From IMG/VR virus record IMGVR_UViG_3300020182_001999, positions 1 through 28,878 of that record: 28,878 nucleotides of DNA; one strand, given 5' to 3'. The notes beneath the pieces were generated by a model. The model was not told the origin of the DNA, ran no database searches, and saw only the letters and a program-made list of their open reading frames with translations. This stretch comes from a virus. The position numbers were made by a program, and so were the translations under genes. Each line of letters starts with the position of its first letter. Position 1 is the first letter of the stretch. Positions 8,017-15,766 of the stretch are shown here, piece by piece.

Positions 8017-8580
8017 TCACTTTCGAACATTTACTACAGAATAATAAGTATTTGTTTCTCGGTCATAAAGAACTGATACAGAAATATAGTTATACTTACT
8101 ATTTGTTAAAATTTTCCAGTGTGGGGGACTTTTTTGATACTGTAAAAAAAACTGAGAAACATTATTAACATCCGACCTATGATTAGACCCACAACATTCA
8201 CCACAAGTATCAAAACCCGCCCAATCAATCCGATTTGTGAAACTGTTATACCCTTCACCATGACCAACTTTACCTGTTTTTACCTGATTTTCATTCCAAG
8301 GCACAGTCAGTAGAGATTCCATGTCATCATCGTATTCTAATCCATTCAATCCATGATTTACTCTCCATTCGTTTAATGTATTTACAAAACGTTTTTCCAT
8401 TTCCCAACAAAGAGAATCAATATTTACCTGAGGTACTGGTGTTGGGATATATCCTTCACATGAAACTTCAACCTCATTACCCTTATCATCAATATAATAA
8501 CATTTAGCACCTTCCCATGTAATTTGAGATGTGGTCGTTAATGAAATCAAACAAAAAAGGAGGGGTAATAGATTCTTCAT
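8017..8580 (-). CDS. Secreted CAP-domain (SCP/PR-1-like) protein
   Basis: 187 residues from the ATG at 8580. An ATG two codons upstream at 8586 is an alternative. Residues 1-20 are a signal peptide (MKNLLPLLFCLISLTTTSQ). A CAP domain fills about residues 55-187: LNEWRVNHGLNGLEYD at the start, GHGEGY with the first His of the CAP tetrad, a Cys cluster (DTCGECCGSN), SPPHWKIL with the second His, and the closing strand YYSVVNVRK. Bacterial CAP proteins are extracellular. Reported roles include peptidase-like activity, sterol or lipid binding and adhesion, and none can be assigned here. In a phage the signal peptide implies export by the host during infection. Its 3' end abuts the tmRNA promoter, and its start faces the + strand gene at 8639. 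Confidence 0.88.
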   Translation of the reverse strand: MKNLLPLLFCLISLTTTSQITWEGAKCYYIDDKGNEVEVSCEGYIPTPVPQVNIDSLCWEMEKRFVNTLNEWRVNHGLNGLEYDDDMESLLTVPWNENQVKTGKVGHGEGYNSFTNRIDWAGFDTCGECCGSNHRSDVNNVSQFFLQYQKSPPHWKILTNSKYNYISVSVLYDRETNTYYSVVNVRK

Positions 8581-8617
8581 AAACATAAAGATAGTGAAAG
8601 TTTTTCTTTATACAAAC

Positions 8618-8625
8618 TATTTATA
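8618..8625 (+). promoter_or_regulatory. TATTTATA motif before the 8639 gene
   Basis: TATTTATA ends 13 bases before the ATG at 8639, the same spacing as at 15746-15753. No Shine-Dalgarno sequence is present, and the leader is A/T rich. Confidence 0.5.
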
Positions 8626-8638
8626 AAGAAAAATTACA

Positions 8639-10063
8639 ATGAAGCGTAATATTATAAATGAAGTTAACCGCATGAGACAAATTATGGGGTTGGAGTTAGT
8701 TTTAGAACAAACTGACAATATAGAAAGAGTGTTTGTCTCATTATTAGATGAAAAGAGTAAAATTTATTGGGAAAGTGCTGGTGATGATTTCAGTTGTTCA
8801 CCAAGATATTATTTCAAATATAGATTCCCTGTTTCAGAATTAGAGTCTGAAAAGTTACCGGAAAAAACAACAACAAGAAGAGGTGTTGATGGACAATATC
8901 TATACAGTAGTTACAATTACATCCCTAAATCATATTTTAAAGATGAAAGCCAATATCGTAACTCTGTAAAAGAGTTAAGAAATATTGAAGACCAAAACGG
9001 TGACCGTTTAGGTCAAGTAAAATTCGGATTCCCTCTCGGCGAAGATTCGTTAAATCCGGACTTTAATGAGTCATCACTTAACGCTTGTAAAACTGGTAGT
9101 AAGGGTGTAAAAGGAAAAGACAAAAGACAATCAGGTGCCGATGTTCCTCCTATGACAGAAGAAAATAAAGAAGGGTTCATTCAATATTTTATCGATTGGT
9201 GTACTAAAAAATACCCTGAAAAGAAAGATGAAAGTACTCCTGATATAGGTGAATGTAGAAAAAATATTAAATCAATACGTCTAATACCTGGTAAGTTATC
9301 AAAAGAAGAAAAAGATGAAACTGTAATACCCGCGGTTAAAGTTAATCACTCAATAGACAAGAAAACTGAAGGTGAACCATTCCCTAACAACTCAACAAGA
9401 GTGGGTCAAGGCGTCGTTGAGTGGACTAAAAAATTTAAAGGTGATATTACCGATTTTCTAAAACAATTTCCAGATGCTAAAGTTTCAGTGGCGAATAAAG
9501 TAGACGGTGAAAACTACCCATTTGTAATTGCGACATCAGCGTCAAGATACAGAAATACAGGAGAGGCTCAGCAAATGAATTTTAAAGAACTTTCTCAAGA
9601 GAGAGCTGAAAGTGTATATAGTTACATAGTTAATGAATTAAGTTCTTTAGTACCCGACATAAGTACAGTAAATGTCACTTTAAATTCTAATGGTAGAAAT
9701 GGTGACGGTTCATCAGGACCAAATCCACCAAGTCCAAATCAATTTTCTGATGGTGGTGGTGACCCTAATTCATTTAAACAAGAGGGTGACAGAACATTTA
9801 ATGGGCAAGAACCACACAGTTCACCAAATGAATATGAACAGTATAAATATTGTATAATACAATTGGCTGTTAAATTTGATTATGATACAGAAAAGAGTGA
9901 ACCTGGTACTGATGATAAAATTGGTGAATGGGATATTAAAATAACAAGTGATACACAACCAACAGGAGGGAGAAACCGTAAGATTTTTAATTTTATTAAG
10001 AGCGGTGGTGGTGTCGGATTTTTTGAAGACAGTGGTGGTATAGGATGTGCAGCATATGACTAA
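8639..10063 (+). CDS. Large protein with targeting-like N-terminus and OmpA-like stretch
   Basis: 474 residues. The N-terminus MKRNIINEVNRMRQIMG is nearly the same design as that of the 15767 gene (MNKDILNEVKRNRELMG). I infer a head-targeting peptide that the gp21-type protease may remove. Residues about 290-355 resemble the OmpA/MotB peptidoglycan-binding fold (VIATSASRYRNTGEAQ, then N-x-x-LS-x-x-RA-x-x-V-x-x-YI, then VTLNSNG). The region 355-395 is a Gly/Pro/Ser linker (DGSSGPNPPSPNQ), and the C-terminus ends in a Gly-rich tail. If the OmpA-like assignment is right, the protein could meet the cell wall during DNA entry. It overlaps the next gene as TAATG. No closer family is recognised. Confidence 0.8.
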   Translation: MKRNIINEVNRMRQIMGLELVLEQTDNIERVFVSLLDEKSKIYWESAGDDFSCSPRYYFKYRFPVSELESEKLPEKTTTRRGVDGQYLYSSYNYIPKSYFKDESQYRNSVKELRNIEDQNGDRLGQVKFGFPLGEDSLNPDFNESSLNACKTGSKGVKGKDKRQSGADVPPMTEENKEGFIQYFIDWCTKKYPEKKDESTPDIGECRKNIKSIRLIPGKLSKEEKDETVIPAVKVNHSIDKKTEGEPFPNNSTRVGQGVVEWTKKFKGDITDFLKQFPDAKVSVANKVDGENYPFVIATSASRYRNTGEAQQMNFKELSQERAESVYSYIVNELSSLVPDISTVNVTLNSNGRNGDGSSGPNPPSPNQFSDGGGDPNSFKQEGDRTFNGQEPHSSPNEYEQYKYCIIQLAVKFDYDTEKSEPGTDDKIGEWDIKITSDTQPTGGRNRKIFNFIKSGGGVGFFEDSGGIGCAAYD

Positions 10064-11925
10064 TGAAGTTTATAACTCTATTATTAGAAGGTAAAAAGGA
10101 GCGTATAATAGATAAGTTCCGAAATCAACTTGAACCGTTAGGTGACGAGGCGATAAAATATGCCGAAATAATTATAAATAACGACCCAAGCTTAACTAAA
10201 AAGTATTCTGAATGGGGTGTTAAAAAATTTATAGATGAAATTAATAAACCCACTTCTTCAGTTGTAGGAGGAGGGGACCCAATTTCAGTCGCAAGTATTA
10301 TATGGGTCAATATTAAAAAGTATCATGATATTGTTGAAAGATTATCACCTGAAAAGGTTGATAATATGTTTAATATCTTAAATATAGAAGGAAATTTTAG
10401 TAGTGAAAGTACAGAAAAAAAGATAAGGTCAAAACCAAAAGACATTACCTCGTTTGATACCATTCACGATTTATTTCGTTTTGTTAATAAGTACGAAGAT
10501 TATTTAGATGAGATAAGGACTGAAAAAGAAGTAAAAAAAGAAGTAGATAGAGTTTATGAAAACGATAGATTTTTAATAATACGTCCATTATCACATAAAT
10601 CATCATGTTACTACGGAGCAAGTACTAAATGGTGTACCACCAGTACTGATAACGACGACTATTTTAACAGATATACATCAAGAGGTAAACTATATTACAT
10701 TATAGATAAAAAATCTTCAGACAGAACATACGGTAAAATGGCATTACTTGTACCTCATGGTAACGGCACACCTGAGGTATACAATCAACAGGACCACGGG
10801 GAAAAATTTAGTTTTTTATTAGAAAGATTTGCACCAATAAAGGAAGAGATTAATAAACTGACGGAACGTGGGGATGACTACGAAACTCTAAAGAAAGTAA
10901 AAAATAACCCTAAGACATCTATGTATGAATCATTAACATCTCACTTCTTTGATAGGTTTGATGGTGAGAACGCAATTTTTAATTTCAGTAATGAACTTAA
11001 GAATTATTTGGACTTTATGGAGGATGAGGTCGGTGAAGATGCGATAGGTTATTATCTATGGTCATATGAAAACCCTAATGGAGATTTTTTTTATGAGACA
11101 TCAAGATTTAATGACGATATGATGGAAGGTTACCCACTTTATGTATTAACACCTGAACATATAGATATATTACGTTCTATTGTTGAGATAATAGAACCTG
11201 AGTTGTTAGAGGCGTTTGATGGTAGTGAAATTAAACCTGACGGTGATTGGGACGTAAAAGTATCGAAATTTATAGAAAATAAATTACCAAAATTATATGA
11301 AGATTTTGGTTATTTGTATTCCGAAGCCGAGGACAGGTCTATACACCAAGGTGTAATAAAATATATTGAAGATGAAATATGTAATCTTTATGATGAAATA
11401 GGATTAACAAAGGTTGACGATGAAGGTTGTTTTGGTCAATATAAAATCAGTATTGATAAACTTATTGATATCTACGAGGATAATTTAGATTACAATAAAG
11501 ACTTGTCTACAGAGCAAGTGTTGGAGAACGTAATCCAACAAAATATTGACTTAGACACATACTTTATGGATAGTGTAAATGAATATCAGGATTTGGATGT
11601 GTTTAATGACTCGTTTAACAGTGATATGACAAATCTGTTGGAAAATGTTTTATCGGATGTCGAATCTGATGATAATGTAGTGTCAGACGTTAATGAGTAT
11701 AGAAGAATATTAAAGTATATAAATAATAAATTTGGTCTTAATACTCCTCACGCAATTAAATCGTCAGAAAGTGAAGATTCTATAATATTTACAGGGGTTA
11801 ACCCAAAAAACTCTAAAATTAATTTTGAAATAATTAATAAAGATAATGAAATAAAAAAAGGTAGTGCTAAGTTGACAACAATAATTAAATTGTTGAACAA
11901 CTACACACTTTTTGACCCGTTTTAA
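10063..11925 (+). CDS. Large KWCTT-motif protein, likely packaged
   Basis: 620 residues, starting in the TAATG overlap with the previous gene. The N-terminus MKFITLLLEGKK closely resembles T4 internal-protein targeting peptides, with LLE before Gly as a good gp21-type cleavage site. Residues about 40-52 (NDPSLTKKYSEWGVKKF) and about 164-245 form two blocks I recall from uncharacterised large marine myophage proteins. The second has VYENDRFLIIRPLSHKSSC, YGASTKWCTT (C182, W190, C191), FNRYTSRGKLYYIID and PEVYNQQD. The conserved Cys, Trp and Thr suggest a catalytic or ligand site, but no activity is known to me. The C-terminal half is acidic and helical. It converges on the peptidase gene with a 4-base overlap. 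Confidence 0.82.
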   Translation: MKFITLLLEGKKERIIDKFRNQLEPLGDEAIKYAEIIINNDPSLTKKYSEWGVKKFIDEINKPTSSVVGGGDPISVASIIWVNIKKYHDIVERLSPEKVDNMFNILNIEGNFSSESTEKKIRSKPKDITSFDTIHDLFRFVNKYEDYLDEIRTEKEVKKEVDRVYENDRFLIIRPLSHKSSCYYGASTKWCTTSTDNDDYFNRYTSRGKLYYIIDKKSSDRTYGKMALLVPHGNGTPEVYNQQDHGEKFSFLLERFAPIKEEINKLTERGDDYETLKKVKNNPKTSMYESLTSHFFDRFDGENAIFNFSNELKNYLDFMEDEVGEDAIGYYLWSYENPNGDFFYETSRFNDDMMEGYPLYVLTPEHIDILRSIVEIIEPELLEAFDGSEIKPDGDWDVKVSKFIENKLPKLYEDFGYLYSEAEDRSIHQGVIKYIEDEICNLYDEIGLTKVDDEGCFGQYKISIDKLIDIYEDNLDYNKDLSTEQVLENVIQQNIDLDTYFMDSVNEYQDLDVFNDSFNSDMTNLLENVLSDVESDDNVVSDVNEYRRILKYINNKFGLNTPHAIKSSESEDSIIFTGVNPKNSKINFEIINKDNEIKKGSAKLTTIIKLLNNYTLFDPF

Positions 11926-12992
11926 ATCTCTTCGTTTTCCAATAAACGCTCACGGATAAGTAGATATAAATCTGCCATATCCTTCATATTTAAAGTGACA
12001 GTATTTCCATTAATTTTACTTTCAATTTCAATTGAATCATCTGAGATGTTGAAGTAATGATTATCACTTTCTTCCCATTCTACTGATTCATAATCGTAAT
12101 CATCATCCTCAATATCATAACTAGTGAATAAACTACCTTGACCGTAGTAATCGTATGTAGGTTTGATGTAAGTGTAACCAAACTTATTCAAACCAAGCTC
12201 ATTTACAACACCAATAGCGAGTTTTAGGGCATCTTCAACATCTTTTACAACTACAAATTCAGATGTTGAATGCATGTTGTAATAACCACAAGAAAAGTTG
12301 ATACAAGAAAAATCACCTTTTTGTTTAATTTGTGAGACATCAGTATATGGGTGTGACTGAAGGTAAGGAGATACACCCATAGAGTTTTCAAAGATGGGGG
12401 TAATGCGTTTAATGAACTCACCATTACTCTCAAATAAACGAATTCCCGAACAAACTTCGGTAACCAAATGATTTCCAGGTGCGTCAAATTGAATCGCATA
12501 ACCCACATCCTTGAGGAACTCAACATCACACTCCTTAGAGCCGTGACATCCGGTCTCTTCAGATACGAAAAGACCGACCTTTACATGTGACAAAGTGCGA
12601 AGGAGTTCGAGTGCCAAGAAAACACCACATTTATCGTCACCACCGATTCCCGTTGGATTCCCTTGTGGAGTGTATCCCTTTAGAGATAAGTTTAGTTCTT
12701 CAGTAAACGTTCGACCAAAAGTGGGTGGTTTTTCGAGATTCTCCTCCTCAACAACAATGTCTTCAACCAGTTCATGAACCGTATCAGTATGTGCAACAAA
12801 CATCGGATAAAACTCACCATCAGGTAATGTACCTTTAGTGGCGTAAACGTTATTCATTGGGTCATTGTAATACGTTACACCGTCAATCGTCTCAAGAACA
12901 TTAATAATATAGTCTACCATTCCATCTTCCTTATAGGTTTTAGTTGGGATTGAAAGTACTTCTTTGAGACGATTAAGTTGTTCGTTATTCAT
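11922..12992 (-). CDS. M20-type zinc metallopeptidase (peptidase T-like)
   Basis: 356 residues from ATG at 12992. An upstream TTG at 13013 overlaps the promoter -7 element and is rejected. The dinuclear zinc site is complete: AHTDT (H68, D70), GIGGDDKCG (D119/D120), SEETG (E145 general base, E146), FDAPG (D170) and YYNMHSTSE (H241). Family members are aminopeptidases, tri- or dipeptidases or carboxypeptidases acting on short peptides in the cytoplasm. The C-terminal 70 residues (YDYYGQGSL ... VEWEESDNHYFNIS) are an extra acidic extension. It is the gene downstream of clpC, after that gene's terminator and with its own promoter. A role in clearing peptides made by Clp proteolysis, or in amino-acid recycling during infection, is inferred from this position only. 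Confidence 0.9.
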   Translation of the reverse strand: MNNEQLNRLKEVLSIPTKTYKEDGMVDYIINVLETIDGVTYYNDPMNNVYATKGTLPDGEFYPMFVAHTDTVHELVEDIVVEEENLEKPPTFGRTFTEELNLSLKGYTPQGNPTGIGGDDKCGVFLALELLRTLSHVKVGLFVSEETGCHGSKECDVEFLKDVGYAIQFDAPGNHLVTEVCSGIRLFESNGEFIKRITPIFENSMGVSPYLQSHPYTDVSQIKQKGDFSCINFSCGYYNMHSTSEFVVVKDVEDALKLAIGVVNELGLNKFGYTYIKPTYDYYGQGSLFTSYDIEDDDYDYESVEWEESDNHYFNISDDSIEIESKINGNTVTLNMKDMADLYLLIRERLLENEEI

Positions 12993-13010
12993 TTGTGGTT
13001 GATTTGTATA

Positions 13011-13042
13011 CAAATATACTAAATTATTTACTTTAAACCAAA
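13011..13042 (-). promoter_or_regulatory. Bacteroidetes-type promoter for the peptidase gene
   Basis: On the - strand TTTGG (13042-13038), 19 bases, TATATTTG (13018-13011). The ATG is 18 bases after the -7 element, giving a short leader. The -33 element follows directly on the clpC terminator. Confidence 0.78.
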
Positions 13043-13044
13043 CA

Positions 13045-13069
13045 AAAGGGGAGAAATTATCTCCCCTTT
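13045..13069 (-). terminator. Terminator of the clpC-like gene
   Basis: A 9-bp stem AAAGGGGAG/CTCCCCTTT (13045-13053 with 13061-13069) with the clpC stop codon inside the loop, followed on the - strand by TTTTG. Confidence 0.85.
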
Positions 13070-15078
13070 ATTAGTACAACCTCTTCTTTACCTTTCATTT
13101 TAAGTTTACAGGGTTTACCTTCTACGATATTACCTCTTAATACTTCTTCTGAAATTAAATCCTCGATTTTTTCTTGAATTGCCCGTTTTATAGGTCTTGC
13201 TCCATACTTCTCATCAAACCCAACCTCAGACAAAAACTTTTTAACCTTATTGTCAATGGATACCTTATAACCCAACTTAACTAATCTACGATTAAGTTTT
13301 GATAGTTCAATTTCAACAATTTTTTCCACCTCGTTTTCCTTAAGGGGATTAAAAACTACAACTTCATCTACACGATTCAAAAACTCAGGGGTAAAGTGAT
13401 TTTTAAGTTCCTTTTGTAGTAAGGACTTTTTCATTTCTTCGTTACTTGACATACGAGTCTTAGTGTCAAACCCAACACCGGTACCGAAATCTTGTAATTT
13501 CTTAACCCCTAAGTTTGAGGTCATTATAATAAGACAATTTTTAAAATTAATCTTACGACCAAACGAATCTGTTAAATGACCATCATCCATCATTTGAAGT
13601 AGAATTGAAAAAATATCTTTATTCGCCTTTTCAATCTCATCAAATAGTACCACAGAATATGGTTTATTTTTAACTGCTTCAGTTAATTGACCTCCTTGGT
13701 CATATCCCACATACCCTGGAGGAGAACCTATAAGTCTACTCATTGAGTACTTCTCTTGATATTCTGACATATCTACCCTAATCAAAGATTCCTCATCCCC
13801 GAAAATTTCTTTAGCTAATTGTTTAGCTAAGTGAGTCTTACCAATTCCTGTAGAACCTAAAAAGATAAACGAACCGATGGGTCTATTAGGGTCTTTAATA
13901 CCGACCCTATTTCTTCTAATAGACTTAGATATTGTTTTGACTGCCTCTTCTTGTCCAATAACAGAATTGTTAAGATTGCTTTCTAACTTTAATAAAGATT
14001 CTTTGTCATCCGCATTTAATTTAGACAATGGAATTTTAGTCATAGTAGAAACTACCTCATAAACCATTTCTTCGGTAATCTCTTTTCTTTTCTCATCCTT
14101 ATCACTTTCGAATTTTTCTTTTTCAAACTCAAGACGAGAAAGAATCTTTTTCTCTTCATCTCTTAATTGAGCCGCTTCCTCATATCTCTGACTTTTTACG
14201 ACTTGTATTTTCTTTTCTTTTATATTAAAAGCATCCTCTCTAAGTTTCTCTATAATTTCAGGAAATTTAACATTGATTTGTGCCTTAGCCCCAACCTCAT
14301 CCATAACATCAATCGCTTTATCAGGGAATTCTCTATCATTAACATATCTTCCTGATAAAGAAACACAAGCCTCTAATGATTCATAACTATACGATACTTT
14401 ATGATGGTCTTCATATCTAGACTTTAAGTTCTCTAAGATAACCATAGTTTCTTCAGGTGTAGACCCATCAACCATCACCTTTTGAAAACGTCTCTCCAAA
14501 GCCCCGTCTTTCTCTATATTTTCACGGTATTCATCAAGAGTTGTTGCTCCGATACATTGAATTTCACCCCTCGCTAGTGCCGGTTTAAATATATTGGAAG
14601 CGTCTAATGAACCTGAGGAATTACCCGCACCTATAATAGTATGAATCTCATCAATAAACACTACAATATCATGGTTATCATGGAGTTCATCTAAAATAAC
14701 TTTCATTCTTTCTTCAAACTGACCCCTATATTTTGTTCCCGCGACTATAGAAGTCATATCTAAAGATACGATTCTTTTATCACACAGATTTTGAGGACAA
14801 TCTCCCTCAAAAATTCTCATAGCTAAACCCTCCACTATCGCAGTTTTACCACATCCAGGTTCACCAACAATAATAGGATTGTTTTTCTTTCTTCTAGAAA
14901 GAATTTGTGCAATCCTTGTTATTTCTACTTCTCGACCTACAACAGGGTCTAATTTACCTTCCGACGCTAACTTAATTAAATCTCTAGAAAAATTATCTAG
15001 AACAGGAGTTCTGGAGTTACTAACTTCTTTTTTCTTTTTTCCTCCTCCTTTTTCGTTTGGGTCTACCGATTCTATCAT
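13057..15078 (-). CDS. clpC: ClpC-like AAA+ unfoldase lacking the N-domain
   Basis: 673 residues. The start falls where the D1 domain of ClpC begins, so the usual N-terminal adaptor-binding domain of about 150 residues is absent and is replaced by a Lys/Gly-rich leader (residues 1-20). D1: Walker A GEPGCGKT (72-79), pore loop KYRG (116-119), Walker B with DE at 143-144, arginine finger region ERRF (195-198). The middle region holds a UVR-type motif RYEEAAQLRDEEKK (298-311), typical of ClpC. D2: Walker A GSTGIGKT (408-415), pore loop GYVG (455-458), Walker B DE (480-481). GVGF (V535-G536-F537) sits where ClpA/ClpC/ClpX carry the ClpP-docking tripeptide. All catalytic motifs are intact, so I expect ATP-driven unfolding and docking to host ClpP. 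A divergent UVR protein gene lies across a shared intergenic region. Confidence 0.93.
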   Translation of the reverse strand: MIESVDPNEKGGGKKKKEVSNSRTPVLDNFSRDLIKLASEGKLDPVVGREVEITRIAQILSRRKKNNPIIVGEPGCGKTAIVEGLAMRIFEGDCPQNLCDKRIVSLDMTSIVAGTKYRGQFEERMKVILDELHDNHDIVVFIDEIHTIIGAGNSSGSLDASNIFKPALARGEIQCIGATTLDEYRENIEKDGALERRFQKVMVDGSTPEETMVILENLKSRYEDHHKVSYSYESLEACVSLSGRYVNDREFPDKAIDVMDEVGAKAQINVKFPEIIEKLREDAFNIKEKKIQVVKSQRYEEAAQLRDEEKKILSRLEFEKEKFESDKDEKRKEITEEMVYEVVSTMTKIPLSKLNADDKESLLKLESNLNNSVIGQEEAVKTISKSIRRNRVGIKDPNRPIGSFIFLGSTGIGKTHLAKQLAKEIFGDEESLIRVDMSEYQEKYSMSRLIGSPPGYVGYDQGGQLTEAVKNKPYSVVLFDEIEKANKDIFSILLQMMDDGHLTDSFGRKINFKNCLIIMTSNLGVKKLQDFGTGVGFDTKTRMSSNEEMKKSLLQKELKNHFTPEFLNRVDEVVVFNPLKENEVEKIVEIELSKLNRRLVKLGYKVSIDNKVKKFLSEVGFDEKYGARPIKRAIQEKIEDLISEEVLRGNIVEGKPCKLKMKGKEEVVLIKGR

Positions 15079-15097
15079 AATCTTAAATAATTTTATA

Positions 15098-15129
15098 CAA
15101 ATATAGTATATATTATACCATTAAATCAA
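15098..15129 (-). promoter_or_regulatory. Probable promoter of the clpC-like gene
   Basis: On the - strand TTG (15129-15127), 21 bases, TATATTTG (15105-15098), 20 bases before the ATG. The -7 element is identical to those of the tmRNA, DUF6011 and peptidase genes. The spacing is two bases longer. Confidence 0.6.
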
Positions 15130-15133
15130 GTGT

Positions 15134-15178
15134 TGACATTGTGACATATCATTTAAACTTTACCTGACATAATGTCAG
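15134..15178. promoter_or_regulatory. Cluster of TGACAT half-sites, putative operator
   Basis: TGACAT occurs at 15134-15139, 15142-15147 and 15165-15170, and its reverse complement ATGTCA at 15172-15177. The last two form a perfect 15-base palindrome CTGACAT-A-ATGTCAG (15164-15178). The cluster begins five bases upstream of the clpC -33 element, between the divergent clpC and UVR genes, where a shared regulator could act on both. Confidence 0.5.
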
Positions 15179-15257
15179 TTTTAGAGTTAATTTAATATGT
15201 TGGTACGATATTAACTATAAAAATGTAAATTTAATAAACTAATAATAAAAAAACAAA

Positions 15258-15701
15258 ATGTTACGTAGAAATTTTAATTTTAATGACTTATTTTCAGATT
15301 TTGACTCTCTTTTTGACGGGATTGGGTCATATAAATCAAACCCTTTATATATTAAAGGTAAAAAAAATGTAGAACACGGAGATGATAAAAACGGTAAATG
15401 GAAAAAAGAAACATTTATTTCTGATGATGGTACATATCAAGTCACAACGTTATATCAATATACGGATGAACCAACAACTGTAGAAACAGATGAAACTTTT
15501 ACTTTAAAAACCCAATTATCAGATGCGGTAGAAATACAAGATTATGAGACAGCCGCTAAAATACGAGACCAAATCAAAAAAATTGAGTCGAATAAAGAAA
15601 AGATTGAGGAAATTAAAACTAAATTAGATGAGTCTATAAAATCTCAGGATTTTGAATCTTCGATAAAATATAGGGATAAACTTAAAAAACTTAACTCTTA
15701 A
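15258..15701 (+). CDS. Small protein with two UVR motifs, McsA-like
   Basis: 147 residues. Residues 1-80 are polar and aromatic with no recognised fold (it lacks the Cys-rich zinc fingers of Firmicutes McsA). Residues about 84-110 (LKTQLSDAVEIQDYETAAKI, then RDQ) and 118-145 (LDESIKSQDFESSIKYRDKL) are two UVR motifs, coiled-coil hairpins that mediate protein-protein contacts in UvrB/UvrC, ClpC and McsA. The second copy has Ser-Ser in place of Ala-Ala. It is divergent from the phage clpC, which itself carries a UVR-like motif, so this may be an adaptor or regulator of that unfoldase. That function is inferred from motif and position. It has its own terminator just downstream. Confidence 0.85.
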   Translation: MLRRNFNFNDLFSDFDSLFDGIGSYKSNPLYIKGKKNVEHGDDKNGKWKKETFISDDGTYQVTTLYQYTDEPTTVETDETFTLKTQLSDAVEIQDYETAAKIRDQIKKIESNKEKIEEIKTKLDESIKSQDFESSIKYRDKLKKLNS

Positions 15702-15703
15702 TA

Positions 15704-15736
15704 AAACCCCCTCATCAAAAGTGAGGGGTTTTTTAT
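15704..15736 (+). terminator. Terminator after the UVR gene
   Basis: CCCCTCA (15708-15714), 7-base loop, TGAGGGG (15722-15728), then a run of T, flanked upstream by A residues. Confidence 0.88.
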
Positions 15737-15745
15737 TAATAGAAG

Positions 15746-15753
15746 TATTTATA
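15746..15753 (+). promoter_or_regulatory. TATTTATA motif before the 15767 operon
   Basis: TATTTATA ends 13 bases before the ATG, directly after a terminator, where a new promoter is needed. Confidence 0.55.
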
Positions 15754-15766
15754 GTAAAATATTGTC

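Noticed and set aside
13011-13013. TTG at 13013 as start of the peptidase
   Set aside because: It lies on the -7 promoter element. The ATG at 12992 is the first ATG after the expected transcript start and agrees with the family's N-terminus.
15258-15701. Full McsA/McsB arginine-phosphorylation system
   Set aside because: The UVR protein lacks the zinc-finger Cys residues of McsA, and no kinase gene is present in the window.
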